NCBI RefSeq assembly: GCF_027744825.2
Contig: NC_071345.1
Location: 17,454,001-17,518,000 of the forward strand
Direction of reading: 5' to 3'
DNA from: Synchiropus splendidus
Taxonomy: Eukaryota > Chordata > Actinopteri > Syngnathiformes > Callionymidae
DNA: 64,000 nucleotides
Shown here piece by piece: positions 27,510-41,000 of this stretch; the stretch's first letter is position 1, and each line of letters opens with the position of its first letter. The notes under the pieces were generated by a model. That model was given only the letters and a program-made list of their open reading frames with translations. It was not told the DNA's origin and searched no databases. A program made the position numbers and the translations under genes.

Positions 27510-27930
27510 ATGACTGCATCTTCCATTTTAAACATTCTTCATCCAACATGGTCCCTGTCTTCCCTCTCCACATGTCAAAACCACCTGAGTCTGGCCTCCC
27601 TAACTTTGTCTCCAAACTTCTACATAAGCTGCCCCTCTGATATTCTCATTTCTGTTATTGTCTCCAAATGTCACCCAAGCGTCTTCAACTCTACGGGTCT
27701 TCGAACTCTGCTGTTGTATATCTTTTCACTTGAGCTTCCAGTCGCCTGTCACAGATCAACCATGATCATCTGTTCCGTCCTGCCTGCACACATCTCTTCA
27801 CCACCCTTGACTTCTGTCAAAATGTCTGTCTTGTTTCCTCCTCCTCTGTAGTCCCACTACAAAGCACTATATCATCAGCAAACAATATCGTCCATATAGA
27901 CTGTCACATAAATACTTCAGTCATGAGCAG
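27510..27930 (-). mobile_element. LINE reverse-transcriptase 3' region, antisense and decayed
   Basis: ACATGGTCCCTGTCTTCCCT, CTCCACATGTCAAAACCACC, GGCCTCCCTAACTTTGTCTC and CACTATATCATCAGCAAACA match the reverse strand of a LINE widespread in fish, whose ORF runs right to left here. The sequence is interrupted by stops and small deletions. It belongs to a different family from the fragments at 10240 and 37822. The apparent 113-residue + strand frame at 27510-27851 is its shadow. Confidence 0.65.
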
Positions 27931-28480
27931 CAGTAGAGCCAAGATCAGAAGCTCTTCATTCTTAAATGGTTTAAAAGAAAAAAAAAACACACTTGTTTTA
28001 TTACAAACTAAATCAGTCCTTGAAAATTTAAGATAATAAATGGTTGTTTACTTGCTTGTTTTATTGGGGTCAACTGTGAGTCATTTCAAATGTAGGTCAC
28101 TCCATTAAACCTTGATGGAGAGTATTTCATATTTGTCAGGACTCGTGCTTGGTTAAAGTCCAGCACGTGCCTGTACCGACATGGTGGCTGACGGAATAGT
28201 CCCGGACAGCCTTGGGAAAAATGACTTTCTTAATCAATAGAGAGGAAGAGCTTTGATGTTTTTCTCTTGAAATTAAGAATAGGGAGGAACAATGCACCAG
28301 TGTGCTGTACTTTGTCTAATGATTTGGGACAGAAACGTCTTGGAATCTTGGATGTACACAAATGCTTTTATATACTTTGGTTCAGCAATAGACATAGCTA
28401 TCCCTATGTGTTGTTCTGCTTTTGTTTCCTCTGCACACTAATGGCAAATAATAAATCATCGCTGGAATTATACATTATAT

Positions 28481-28537
28481 ATTAACTACATTATTTTTTT
28501 ATCGAATCAATTCGATAAAAAAAAGTATGTAGTTAAT
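28481..28537. repeat. imperfect inverted repeat, about 26-bp arms
   Basis: ATTAACTACATTA plus a T run and ATCGAA, then the loop TCAA, then TTCGAT plus an A run and TGTAGTTAAT. The arms pair with only a few mismatches in the middle. It lies 340 bases left of the perfect hairpin at 28878-28927. Confidence 0.85.
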
Positions 28538-29062
28538 TAGAGAACTTGTGATGAATTAATCTCAATTAATCACAGTTTAATGGTATCAGAATTTTAATGG
28601 TATCAGCCACATTTTTCAATTGAATGAATTTGGTATATTACTGAATCAAATGATGGACCTAGACATACATTTAAACAACAAAATATTGTTTATTTTGCAT
28701 CAGTTTGACAACAGCACAATAAATCAGGATGGTGGCTATATTCAAGTTTTTATTTCGCCTTATTTAAACTGAAGCTCTTTTAATGTCTTGAAAATATTTG
28801 TATAAGAAATTAAATTTTATAAGAATTTCAAATACATTCAGAGTAGTGGAAACCCTGGTCATTGTGTAGCGAAAAACATCCCTGAACCAAAGTAAACAGA
28901 AGCGTCTGTTTACTTTGGTTCAGGGATTCCTCCATGTTTGTTGTTGTTGTTACCATCCTAGCTGCAACATGATGAGTCATTTTTAACTTTAATTTTTTTT
29001 GTAATTAATTAATAGTAATAACGTTGTTATTAATCAATCGTAATTAACTTGTTAAAGACCCA

Positions 29063-29063
<1 letters not shown>
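28538..29063. repeat. AT-rich MITE-like region containing a perfect hairpin
   Basis: The left part has CTCAATTAATCACAGTTTAA and a doubled TTTAATGGTATCAG. The right part has TAATTAATTAATAG and AACGTTGTTATTAATCAATC. These resemble the left and right ends of a well-known fish repeat rich in TTAAT words, suggesting a non-autonomous DNA element interrupted by other sequence. The boundaries are approximate. Confidence 0.4.
28878..28927. repeat. perfect 23-bp inverted repeat with 4-base loop
   Basis: The arm 28878-28900 starts ATCCCTGAACCAAAG and is exactly complementary to the arm 28905-28927, separated by the loop AGCG. There is no mismatch in 23 pairs. It can form a cruciform in DNA or a hairpin in RNA from either strand. 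Confidence 0.97.

Positions 29064-29115
<52 letters not shown>
29064..29115. repeat. (AC)n-(AT)n compound microsatellite
   Basis: About 17 AC units pass directly into about 9 AT units. Confidence 0.95.
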
Positions 29116-30069
29116 AAACCCTACTCCTGAAATTAACCCAACAGTGTAATTACTACTTTCTTCCTCGTTCTTCCCACATCAGCGTCATTAGCATGTGTTT
29201 ATTTTCCAAATGAATTTTAATCAAGCTGTTAAAACTGCGCGCCGGAGTGTACTTGAGCGTTAGCTTGTGCGTGGAGCACCATTGTTGTTCCGCACTTGTT
29301 GTCTAACGCTCTATTCAGCGGCACAAACAAATAAGGCAGATGCACTTAATGCCAAATGTATAGGAGAGATGGTGAAAAGGAGGGAACGCAGCGCAGGACG
29401 GCAGTTTTGGGAGTGAGTTCAAAAACAATCTCTCAGGTGTGACAGCTTTATCAAAGCTGATCATTTTTGGTTGTGTTTCCTCTCTCCTCATAATGAGGTA
29501 TTGAGGCCAAGGCCACACTGGTCACTGTCTGGAGCTGCTCTGCAAATGACACCAAATGAAACTGTCTTTTCACCCTGAATGCCTCCAATCATGGCTGAAA
29601 TTAAATCATCAGTGGCAGCCAATGGATGAGTGACAGCCAGTGACTCTCACTGACCCGCCACTGTTGCTCAAGAACTTTACTCCTGTCCTACTGAAATACA
29701 TTTTACTGAAGAGACCATGAGATGATTTTATTTTAGAAATCACGGAATACAACCATGAGTCTCAAAGAAATGTTGAGCAAAAACTTGTCTTTGACATAGC
29801 GAATGCCAATGAAGAGATGTTGTCGAAGAACCATATGTAGAAAAGCGGCGATATTCTTAGTTTTCATTATGTGACGCTGCTTTTGTGTCAGGAGAATAGA
29901 TAATATAAAGTGAGACTTGATAATCCACTCATGGAGTTTTCTTCACATTCTTGTCCCTTCATTTTTTTGAAAATGAACACCACCACTGATAGACTCTCTG
30001 AGTGTGTTTTTGTGTTACACTATTCAGAATGTATTTTTTTATTTAATGGCAGATGTATCTTTGATGGCG
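29116..30069. other. gene-free intergenic DNA
   Basis: Complex sequence around 29140-29520 with no repeats, then AT-rich sequence; no exon recognised. Confidence 0.5.
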
Positions 30070-30275
30070 ACCGTGTTACATGCCTGTATGGTTAATGCTG
30101 CAGCCTTAAAGCAAAATTGCAGGTTTGAGTCCTTCCAGCGGGGAATGTCGGTGTTCTCTACATACTTGCATGGGTTTCCTGCGGGTGTTCACTTGGCTCT
30201 GTGCAGGCATGTGCATAAACATTTTGTGGGACTGTTGCTCATGTCAAAGAAAAGCTGGGCAACCATGGCAAAAAA

Positions 30276-30293
<18 letters not shown>
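30070..30293 (+). mobile_element. SINE-like retrosequence with A tail
   Basis: AGGTTTGAGTCCTTCCAGCG resembles a tRNA B box followed by a common fish repeat body; TACTTGCATGGGTTTCCTGC with CGGGTGTTC continues the same pattern. It ends in an uninterrupted A run at 30270-30293 that runs into (AT)n, as expected for a copy inserted by retrotransposition. Confidence 0.5.

Positions 30294-30325
<32 letters not shown>
30270..30325. repeat. poly-A then (AT)n microsatellite
   Basis: About 23 A residues followed by about 16 AT units. This is probably the expanded tail of the SINE-like copy to its left. Confidence 0.95.
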
Positions 30326-30328
<3 letters not shown>

Positions 30329-30408
30329 TTGACGTTATAAAACACTAAAATACAATTCAGTATCAACAGTAAAAAAAAAGGACCCAATGTAGGAGGTGTG
30401 CCTCCAGC

Positions 30409-30429
30409 ATTATTATTATTATTATTATT
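30409..30429. repeat. (ATT)n microsatellite
   Basis: Seven ATT units. Confidence 0.9.
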
Positions 30430-33400
30430 GTTTTATTTTAATTTTTTTTATGCATTTTACTCTAGCTAAAGTCAAACTAAATGATAACCAACAACCAAAT
30501 AATATATTGGGCAGTCCAAAAAAATCCTTACGGGCAAGTTGGGGAAAGACTCTGACAAGAATTGAAATAAATGGCCTGTCAAATAGCAAAATACATTTGG
30601 TCAGAATTGACGGGAGAGTTTCTTTTTCATTTTTTCTGAGAATATAAGAATGAAGGGGGAAAAAATTGGGCTCCAAAATGGTCACTTTTCTCATGCAGGG
30701 AAAGGGGCTGGTCCGCCACTAGGGGTCTATCTGTGCATGTCACAGGTTCTGTGTGAATGTTGCCTCAAGTACAGTAGCTGTAGAGTGATCCGCTGCTCCA
30801 AGACACTTTTCCTTTACATCACTTGACAGTGATTAATATCTTTGAGACACTGATCAAGTCAAACTCATATTTAACTAGTTGCTATTCGATATATGTCGTC
30901 TGCACAGCCAACTTCCCTCTGCCGAAGTTGTGAAAGTACACGTTGCAGTGAACAAATATTCAGAAAGAAACCATGCATCTGTCTCTCGCACAAATACGTT
31001 TTACGTGTTTTAGCTGAATGCATTTTAGGTTATTACGAACACATGATTGTTATTTTGAAACATTTAATACAGAGCAAGATTTCTACGTATTGGCTTTCAT
31101 TAAAAGTTTCATCGTCAAGGTTGAAGAATCATTTACCCAAAGTTTGTGTTTTTACAACTGCTGTGGGAGCTCAACAATTCCAGATCTTACAAGTCTATTT
31201 GCTTGAAAACCTCACAGTATTACAGCAGGGTGGTGCAAGCTGTATGGATACTTAGTGGAACGATTTTGCCACCTATAGAAACAGTCGGAATGCGACTGAG
31301 TAAACAAACACCATGGATGAGTTTGTGGGAAAGAAACACCTTTGACCTCTATTGATGGAAGCAGAGTATTTCCACTGGTGTTAGTCATCACTGGCCAGAC
31401 CTTCTGCAAGTGTCTATGTGTAAGGTTTTGCATATTGTGTGTTTTCATTTGTGTATGAATGGATTATAACTGTGGGGGTGCACGTGTCCTTGAGTGTCTA
31501 TGTGCGTTGTGTCTGTGAGAGGCAGCACGTGTTGAACATGTGCTGGCGTTCTCAGCGGAGCAGCAGGGCTCTAATAAGGACTAGTCCTGGATGGCAGCTG
31601 GTAAACTCTGTCCTCAGAATAGGTGTCCTTTATTCCCTGACAAAGGAATGCAAATTAGTCCCAGTGCCGAGTGGACACTGAGAACGGATCCACATGTCAC
31701 ACACGCTCACTCCAAGACGCACACTGGGAGTTGCACCGTGATGCAACTTCGCAGTCAAAAGAAAAACAAGCAGGGCTGATGACAGAGCTGTTGCAGGTCT
31801 ATTCAACGAAAACTCTGAGAGAAGTCTTACAGTACACACTTGAAGACAGTAAATCCAAAAGAGCGATAAGTATGATCGGCTGTATCATTTTCTCCTTGTG
31901 TTTTTGCCCCCTAAAACAAGCAGGATAGTAGCTAAATACCCTAATTGAATCCCACAAAAGGCTCCAGCAATACACATTTGATTTTCAAGTTCAGATGAAC
32001 ATCTAAATTGAATTATTTCAATGATCCTTTTCTTACTATTCAAAGTGTTTTCCAACTTAATTTATGAGCATTTCGTGGCAGATTGATTTAATAGCTGTAT
32101 TCTTATGATTAAAAAATTTAAACCTTGAAAAACATGTGAAAAATGAAATCACTGAGATTGCATTGAGAAGAGAGAAAGAGCCACTTGACTGTAGAGCGTG
32201 TATTCACAGCCACTTATTGGAACATAATATCCCACAGTCAGATTCTAGTGACACATGAAAGGTTGATTAAAAGTTGTTATTTAAAACACATTTTCTATCC
32301 TCTTCCCAACGGAACACTGAAGCAGTCACTGGGAGCTGCTTCACAAGGTGTCTGAGCTGCGCAAGGGGCCAAAACGTTTCACGAAGTTGAAGTCTCAAAC
32401 CAGACACAATTTATATTTAGTGACCAAACATTCAATTTTTACTGCAAATTCACGGGTCATGACTTCAACATGCATTGAGGTAAATGTAATTTTTGCTGTG
32501 GCCTAATGTTTTTGGACCCTCGGCTTGCTGTTGCTGTCCTGCTGCTAACAGAAACACTAACTTTTTCAAAAGGCACACATGGCTAAACCTGGTCTATTTG
32601 TCTGGCATCATTGTCCTCTCAGATCCAAACCCATACTAACTTGAATCTTAAACAACAATGACTTGCATGGTGAAGGCAACCCACCACTAGGTTGCTGTGT
32701 TTCAGTGTGCACATGTCAATAAACTATCCCAAAATGTCCAAGAAGAGACTCATTACTTAAGGAATGGAAAAGAATGAACGGTGAGACGCAGAAAATATGT
32801 ACTTCAGAGGAAGTATTTTGTTTTGTTTGTCTTTTCACCTCTTTTCCATGTTGTCCCCTAGTTTTTGATGGTACTGTTCAGGTGGGCTGAAACTGAAGCA
32901 TTTTTGCTTTTCGTGCAACTGATGATGTTAGTAATTAAATTGACATCCCCAACCACAGGAAAATGTAAAACAAAAAAAAAGACAATAAAAATGACCTCCT
33001 TCAGGATGGACACCATCACAGAGTTGCATTTAAGCCTCCGTCCACACTCATCTGAATCTCTATTATAGGTGTTTGTCCCAACCTTTGGTCACTCTCATGT
33101 CATTCCTGAGCATGTCTTGCCTGTTTTGTTATTCGCTGTGCTATGCTATGCCCAGGTTTGTTCAGGTAGGAAGCTCTTTCAAATTTCAAGTCACGTTTGC
33201 TTTGTCTTTTGGCCACATTGACATGTTGGTTCTTTTATTTTTATTTTTATTCAATCACAAGACACCAAATGCCTTGTGACATTTCAATGATAACTGATCA
33301 CGAACCAAAGACTTTTACATGTTGTTTTTATTTTAACCTACACAACTACTCCCTGCCTGAGCTGCGCTGAGCTGAATAGCCAAAATAAAAACTGCTGCTG

Positions 33401-36400
33401 AGAGACAACATGCACTGGTAAAAGCTAAACATTTTGTTTAGAATGGATGCATCAGGATTGCAGTTGAATTTGCACTGGTCTCAAAATCTGACTCTAAACT
33501 ACTCATGGAAGGGGTAAATGATTGTCCTATTTATCCGCAAACCAAGTAAAAAAAACAACAGTCTTGCAGTGGTTCAAGTCAGATTTCAAGAGTTTGAGAG
33601 TCAATTTCTGGGTGATGGAAAGCAATGAAGGCCTCCTCAGCCAGTTGTTTGTCGCATGGTGCCGTATAGAAAGTAATCCCAGGGCCGGGAACAAGCTGAA
33701 GTGATACCCTGTCAGATGCAGCCGCGGCGGTGACCCCGCGAGAGGCCAGTGGCACATCAAAGGATGCCAGCTGTTTTCTCAAACCGAAAGAGAGGTTGCG
33801 GGGTGGAGGAGTGGAAATAGTAGGACTGAAGAGGAAGATTGAGATGACACGCTGGATCTCCAGGAGTGTCACTTTGTGTAATAGGTGAGTGGCGGGTATT
33901 CATCCTCCTGGAGAGGGAACGAGGAAGAACAGGGACTTCAATGAGACTTCAGTAATTACTTATTACCGCACATATGGATGAGATGGCCGACGAGTAGACT
34001 TGATGTGCACGCCGCTTTTCCTCCATCTGAAAACCACCTTCAGCGTGACTTCAAGAAGATCCTTACAATGCTCCAAGACAAAAGTCTCATTACAGGTAAT
34101 TATGGACTGCCTATATCGCCGCCCCCCCCCTCCCCTCTCTGTCCCTTCCCTTGTCCATCTACTTTCATTCTCTCATTCAAGCAACAGCCTGGGAGAGGCA
34201 CCAAGCAATAGAGAGGGGGAGGTGCGGGGGCTATTACCTGAAGATGGACATGGATCATGCCGGCAGACGCTTTACCACACTTCCATTCATGTGGAGTGGC
34301 TCACTTGTGGGCAGCAATTACCCACCAAATGATCCAAACGGAGCCCTCTGATCAAATAGTGCAACTTTTTGAGTCACTAGAGCTCTGCCACTCTTCCTCA
34401 TGTATTGTGCTGCACACTGCCAGAGTCCCTGTCCTCCCAGCTGTAGCACACAACACAAACTTCACATGACCCGAGCCATGTGGACAAGTAATCCCTCTCA
34501 GCAAATGTCTTTTCAAAATCTTGAAAAGTATGTATGGATCGGGTTTATTTGACACCCATTTCCAAAAAGAAATACAAAAGTAAATAAATTAATTAACTAG
34601 AAACTATTAATTTTGCGGGATAAAAATTTGGAGATTATCAGCATTTGAAGTTTGAACTCAAAAGACGAAACAAGTGCGCAATCTTCACAAGAATGACGAC
34701 ACAAATATCAACCAAGCGAAGGAGGGAACAGAACAGAAACACAGCGCTACTCGATTCGTCGTCCCATTCAGTAGGTATCAAGAAAAAATGTAATAAAATC
34801 TGCAACAAATTATCAAGATAATGTATGGCTCCATCTATTCATACTGTAAATATTTCCACTTTTGCATACCAGTATCGAGTGCCTGCAAATTCACCGAGGA
34901 TTTTGGTTTCAGACATTTTATAGTCCTTGTCTTTCCTCCCCTTTAATGGCATTTTTCAGCAAGTTGACCATATTAGTAAATGCTCTTTTGATGAGAAGGT
35001 ACTCAATCGTCAAATATTTGGATTCATGAAAGTCTCCTCTGCATGTGTGTCTGGTACTGTAGGAGCCCTGTCGTTCTGCAGTCGGCAATGTTTCATTGAG
35101 AAAACAAATGTAGGGCAATAATATTGGATCCAAAAAAGGGGTTTGGCAGGGTTTGTGTTTCTGGTTTCGCTTGGTTGAACATCTCTATTCATGCGGAGAG
35201 GTTCAGTATCGCCAATCAAATGAATGAATTAAAACACCCCTTTGCCTGAATCTATAAGTAACTTTTTTGGGCGTCATTTAATGGTTGCACACTGGAAAAT
35301 GCTTCATAGAGAAGGTCACGTGGCTTGTGTTGAAAATCGCTCGGTAAGTCAGAGGCTGTGTTTGGTTCAGACCTAGTAAAAACAGTGTTCTTCCTTTCAG
35401 CCATACACGCCAGGCTGCTCCCCGCGCACCATGAGGTCTTCAATGCGAAGCTGGTCAGACAGGCGGGCCTGTCATCCTCAGATACGAGGCAACAATGGCG
35501 CCTTCCTTTGGCCACCATTGAATATGTCAATGTGGGAACAGCATAATCAGGCCCATGTCACCACCAGCTGCTCCATCACAACCACATTAGAATAAACAAC
35601 AAGCACCGAAGAAAGCGCACAGACAAGTGGTTAGGGAAGAGCGGCAATACCCTTCTCTTGTCCGCCACCGGAGGAAAGATTATATTGTCCCTGGTTGTTT
35701 GGCCGGGTGTCAATACGGCTCTCCATCTGTGGCCCCTAGTGAACCATTTGAACCCAAGAGAGGGGCATCGTATGAAGTACTACTTGTGAGTCCTGCTGCC
35801 GACAACATTCTGTCAAAAACGCATTTATACGTGGCAAAATTTTAAATATCATGTGTGACAATCAATAATGAACTAAATGAAAAAGCGATGAAAACAAGAA
35901 CCATGACCGCAAGAACTCCACTGTTCCATGTTATTTGGGATTTCAGACAGCGTAGCACGCGCTCACAAAAGGATGTCCTTGAGAAAACTCAACGGACTGT
36001 GAATAGAGTTTTTGTTATCATCTGTAACAAAGGACCAGTACTACCTGTGCTGACAAGCCGCTGCTTCCAATTTCTCCTTGGTCAAAGACAGGTCACGTCT
36101 CAAGCAAGCATGGATGTAAAATGAAGAGAAGAGTGGCGCCAATGTCCCCACAAGTCAGAATCACGTTTAATTAACCTTTGAGTGGAGAGGCAGAAATCCC
36201 TCCACCATCCACCATATGTCGCAAATTACATGAAATATAGGCGCTGTAATGCATATAAAGCTCTCCATTCATCTCCTCTGAAGTGCCCTCTCACTAACCA
36301 GGATCTCTTCTCATCTCCAGTACCTGTGAATTATACAAAATGATGTGTTCCACAATGATTTTATCCGTGCACTGTAGTCGCTAGTAATCCCATTATAACA

Positions 36401-37821
36401 TGTCTGTAAGTACAATAGGCAGATATGGCCTGAATAAAGGAAGCCTTTCTTTGCTTTGTCAGAGGTAGCCTTTCTTCCAAATTACTTCTTTAGAAGTTAA
36501 AAGGACCACTGCCTAATCAGTCTATTATACGGAGCTAATAGATGACCAGTAATTGCAACTAATAACTTATGACTCATCTGCGCAAATATTCTAATAGCTT
36601 GTGTTTAAAAGACTTTTTTTTTTTTTCAATAGACGTGGCGAGAAAGAGGGTGGAAGGGTTCTATTGGCCGGGCAACACAAAGAAAAACTCGCACAAAGAA
36701 AGCATAGAAAGCAACCTGTAGCATGTTTTTTCTTCTCTTCCATGGATTAATATCTAACCTCATTCACGGGGATGAGAAACCTCAGCCATGTCTTCTTCTA
36801 GCTAGCACTATCTAGGTGCAAAGCTTTGTTTGGCGCCTGAGCCTATTTTTTTTTTTTTTTTTTTTTTTGAAAGAAGGACAGCAGCTGGGAATTACAGATA
36901 ATATCTTTTATCTACCTCTGCTGCTCGTCTGCAAGGCCACAGAGCCAGAGCTCACTGAAACCACCGAGGTGGACGCTGTGCAAGGTTCAGCAGTTTTTGA
37001 AGGTGGAGATTATCTTTTCTACTCCTTATGTTCCCACCATCACACTAGGCCACTGTAGCAAGCCACGGGCACTTCAACACCCTGCAGACGCACCGATTCC
37101 TTTAAAGGCACAACGATACATGAGAGAACGGACTCATTTTCTGATACATTGTAATAGCTGTCAACGCTTTGTCTGTGCACACGAGTTCAACATGTAGCTT
37201 TTACACACTTTAGAAAGAAGGCCGTTCGTCACATCACAGGTGTAAATACAAGAATAAAGCATTGACCTGTTAGTGAGGGTTCAACATCAGATTGTTCTGT
37301 TCAGCATTTTTCAACCTTTTTCAAGCCCTTCCTTCACTGAAGTCCTGACGCACACCATGAAAGGTACCTCGGCCAAGTGCTGAGTCGAAAGTCATTAGTG
37401 CGTAGTTTGTTTAGGTATCTTCTTCAACGTGTTCAACTCCTCCTAGAAAGTAGACAGTTCTACCACAGATTATTAAAAATTAATATGGGCATTGTTATCA
37501 CGTTTGTACTGTGCTAAGGTTGGTAACCATGCACAGTGTTGCTGCAAGTGAGTCAAGACGCCAGCATAGCTCTATAGTGTATAGAAGAATGTCATCGAAT
37601 CCATGTAATCTCTTCATGCTGGTAGATCCTCAACAGGTTCTGTTTGTTTGTGATTTAGTGTCATGATATCGTCCACCTCCGTCTCTGGACAAATGAGGTG
37701 AAACTGGATAATTTCCCACGGCACACCTGGCAGTCTCACACATGTTGATGGTCTAGTCGATGCCGTGCCAGGGTCACCTGTAAGTCCGACACAAGAACAC
37801 GGATATTGCAGGCTTAAGAGG
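30430..37821. other. gene-free block with candidate regulatory islands
   Basis: No coding exon found. Bases 33690-34350 and 35380-36130 are complex, GC-balanced and nearly repeat-free, unlike the AT-rich stretches around them. Homopolymer runs occur at about 34122-34131 (C), 36611-36626 (T) and 36846-36868 (T). A weak CTCF-like motif is at 30716-30727. Confidence 0.4.
30716..30727 (+). promoter_or_regulatory. CTCF-like motif, one mismatch
   Basis: CCACTAGGGGTC matches the CTCF core except for T in place of G at the eleventh position, an informative base, so this is weaker than the sites at 6394 and 8272. Confidence 0.25.
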
Positions 37822-38065
37822 ATCTATTGACCTGGTCTGCCTGTGGGTTTCCTCCCAGCTGGACACAAAGTCTGAGGCATCTAGCAGGCTTCCTGAAAAG
37901 AGAATCAAGCCATCTGAGCTGGTTTCTCTCAATGTGGAAGAGCACATGGCCAATTCACCTTGTTCTTCTCTTGTTCGTGGCGATGGGTGAAAGTAGGAAT
38001 GTAAATCGATCGGTAAATCCAAAGGATTGCCTGTTGGCTCAGCTCTTTCTTCTCCAAGACATGGA
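37822..38065 (-). mobile_element. non-LTR retrotransposon fragment (Rex-like), antisense
   Basis: GTCTGCCTGTGGGTTTCCTC, CATCTGAGCTGGTTTCTCTC, AATGTGGAAGAGCAC and GGTGAAAGTAGGAATGTAAA with TCGATCGGTAAATC follow the reverse strand of the same LINE family as 10240-10345, covering a longer part. Stops and indels break the frame. Confidence 0.65.
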
Positions 38066-41000
38066 CTCCTCATGACTTCTCTATGTGTTTTAAAACGTTT
38101 TTGTTTTTTCAGAGAAAGAATGAATCAGTCTTTTGTTGATCACGTTTGTGTTGCCTTTCCTCAGAGCAGGGACTCCCCACCCATCCTGTTGAAATACATG
38201 TGCAGGCCTTTCATGATGTTGGGGTTTACTACTAGCTACTTATTCGTCCAATTCTTGTTTTCATTGCCATCCAGCTAAGTGAATCACAGTGCTGTCGTGT
38301 TACAGGACCTGGGCCAGATTCTGCCGGACTGCATCAGGTCCCTGATACGTTGGAACATGGGTCAACAATAGCACTTGGCTCCGTGAATTTTTATTATTTT
38401 CTTTCACTTGACTTCCCTAAGAGATAAATGTCAGCAGTTCCTTCAAAGTAGTGGTGTATGGAAATATATAGGGTTGGAAAAGAGGCCCATTAACAGTTAT
38501 GTTTATGAACCGTGGAGCATTGAGAGATGAATAAGCATAGAACAATGGGTGTAGTTAAAGGGGCAGGACACTGGAAAACCCACTGGGAGTTTACGGCCCC
38601 CACTGATCAATGACCTCATCCAGAGTCACTTCTCTTTCATAGGCGGCGAGACCAAAGAGCAGCGCAGTCTTTTCAGCTCCACCGATAACAAACCAACACC
38701 AGACGCCCAATAAAGAGACTTCCACTTCATTTAAAAGCAATTAATATTCCTGGCTGGTCGGCGTGCTCCCTTTGGTGTGGCAGGTCTGAGCACGCCCCCT
38801 GCACTGTAATGGAGTTGACTGGTTAACTCCGGGTCCGTGCTGGCTGCCTGGGTGAGAGCGGTGATGCGCAGTGGGACACACTGTTTAGATCATCGTGAAA
38901 GGACCTGTCTCACAGCCCACTGCACCCCAAAAGACCCTCCCCTGCTCCATCTTTTCCTCTATGCATGTTCTTTTCCTCTCCCACCTCACCCTGGCACTCC
39001 ATCCTTTTTGGCACTTAATGTTGTTCTCCAAGTCTTTCTTTGCTTTTGTTTCCTCTTATTCCTGCTGCCATTCTCTCCATGTTGCTTCTCCTCCTCAGGA
39101 TGTGCGCGTCGGACTTCAATGGCAAGAGTTTAAATAGTTGGTCTTTGTCATCGCTGGTAATGATTGTCTTCTCGGGTGGTGAAAGAAATGATTTTGTTCT
39201 TTCAAACACACTCGAATGAAGCAGGGATGGCAGTCCAACAAAACGCATGAAGAAGACAGGATGATCCGACTAGCCAAGCACAAAGGTCATCCCAACTTCT
39301 TCACATAGACAAACTCCACATTTTCTTCAACTCCCAAAGCTCCTCTGTCTCTGGTCTTGTTTTAATGTTAACATTATAATATAATACACAATTATCATCC
39401 AAAGTGTAAAGACCACAATATTCAGTTGTCAAGAAAGTATAGGGATGACCTTTGTATGTTGCTAGTATGGAAAATCTGTTCTGTCTTGTTTGTTTGCTTC
39501 CTCCAGCCATCCTCACTCACATGGCGTAAAATGACGTTGGTAAAGTGGACTTTTGCAGATGCCGCAGGCATTCTTCTGTGTCGTATGTTGACTCATAGGT
39601 GTTTCAGTAGAGAAAATGTTCCTTCCCTATGTGATGTTCCGGCCCATCACTTGCTTTCCATCACCCCATATGTGGCTCTTCCCATAAAGTCACCTAAGTA
39701 CGTAAGTACAATTAAGTAAAAGAAGTGCCATCCCGTGGTTAACCCTAACCCCAACGTTCATCTTCCTTTTACGTGACGCCATGGCATCAGGACATGCCAT
39801 GGAAGGTGTAACATGCTAAATGCATCAACATACAACGCGAATGGCTGACTTCTGCTCCGTTGGGGAAGTTCATTTTCTACATTAAGCAGAACAAAGTTCA
39901 GTTTCAAAATTTCAAAATGAACTGGTTCATTCATAGTTCAGAATTGTTTATGGTTAATATTTTGATCATGTTTCCAAAAATGAACTAGTAAGTTCTTGTT
40001 TTGCTTTTTTTCATAATGTTGCTGCAAGCTTATTTTTCAAAACCACTACTAAAGCCCATGTTCAGCCACAGACGGCAAATATTTTGAACACAGAAACGCG
40101 CCAGATTTCATCATCATATCAAGATCTATTGACATCAACGGAGATGGGAGCCAGGCTGATGTGGGAGAAAAGGTACATGCAGCGTAATACATGGCTTTCA
40201 GGTTTGTTCACTCAAAACAGGAAGGAACAACACGAGTCTTCTGTGTCAGCATAGGACGCTAAAGTCCACTCTCCGAGCATCAATGTATTGCACTTCGGGA
40301 GTGAGAATATATTGGCATCCTATGCCATCCCAGCTCAGTTCTTCAGTTGATTTCAGATGTTTTTCTCACTAGTTTGTATATATTTTTAAAACTATTTATG
40401 CACTGAGTTGCAGCCTTCAGATCATGTTACGCCAACACTAAGTATTTTTCATGTATTTTTTTTTATTTATGGCACATGTTAAAAGCATTTTTTACTTCAC
40501 ATGAAGCCATCGAAAGTTTATTTGTGCCTCTCTTGAAGTTATTTCAAGGTGAACCTAAAATCCAAGGTGAATCGTTTTTTTTATATTGTTTTGTTTTTCT
40601 TACACGGGGGGTGTAGTCAAAGGACTGCGCCATGGAAGGAAGGAAGGTTAGCAGATAGGAGACTGAAAAAAGAAGGATCAGAAGAGAGAGAACGGTGAGG
40701 TTTTATTCGAAGAATTGTCAGGGTCTTTCTGGATGGGTTTGGATCCGGACTCTTTCACATGTAGAAATTGTAATACTGAAGTTGTTCTGGTCACGGTCGG
40801 GATGCTCCACTGGTTCGGTTTTCTTGGCATATCCAGATGGGAAGATGTCCCTATGCAGACTAGGATGCCTTTTGACTGACAGGTCAGTATCCCTCCTGAA
40901 GAAATGGAAGATATATGAGGGGAAAAGTAAGTCTGGGCCAATTTCTTGCCCTCAACAGGAACAAAGTGAGGAGAAAGTAAATAAATGGATGGAATACTGG

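Noticed and set aside
27510..27851. 113-residue frame, + strand
   Set aside because: Shadow of an antisense LINE fragment.
28878..28927. Hairpin considered as a microRNA precursor
   Set aside because: The arms are fully complementary with only a 4-base loop; a microRNA precursor normally has a longer imperfect stem and a larger loop.
35380..35550. Possible coding exon in complex sequence
   Set aside because: The frames on both strands have no domain and no good pair of splice sites; it was left as a possible regulatory island.
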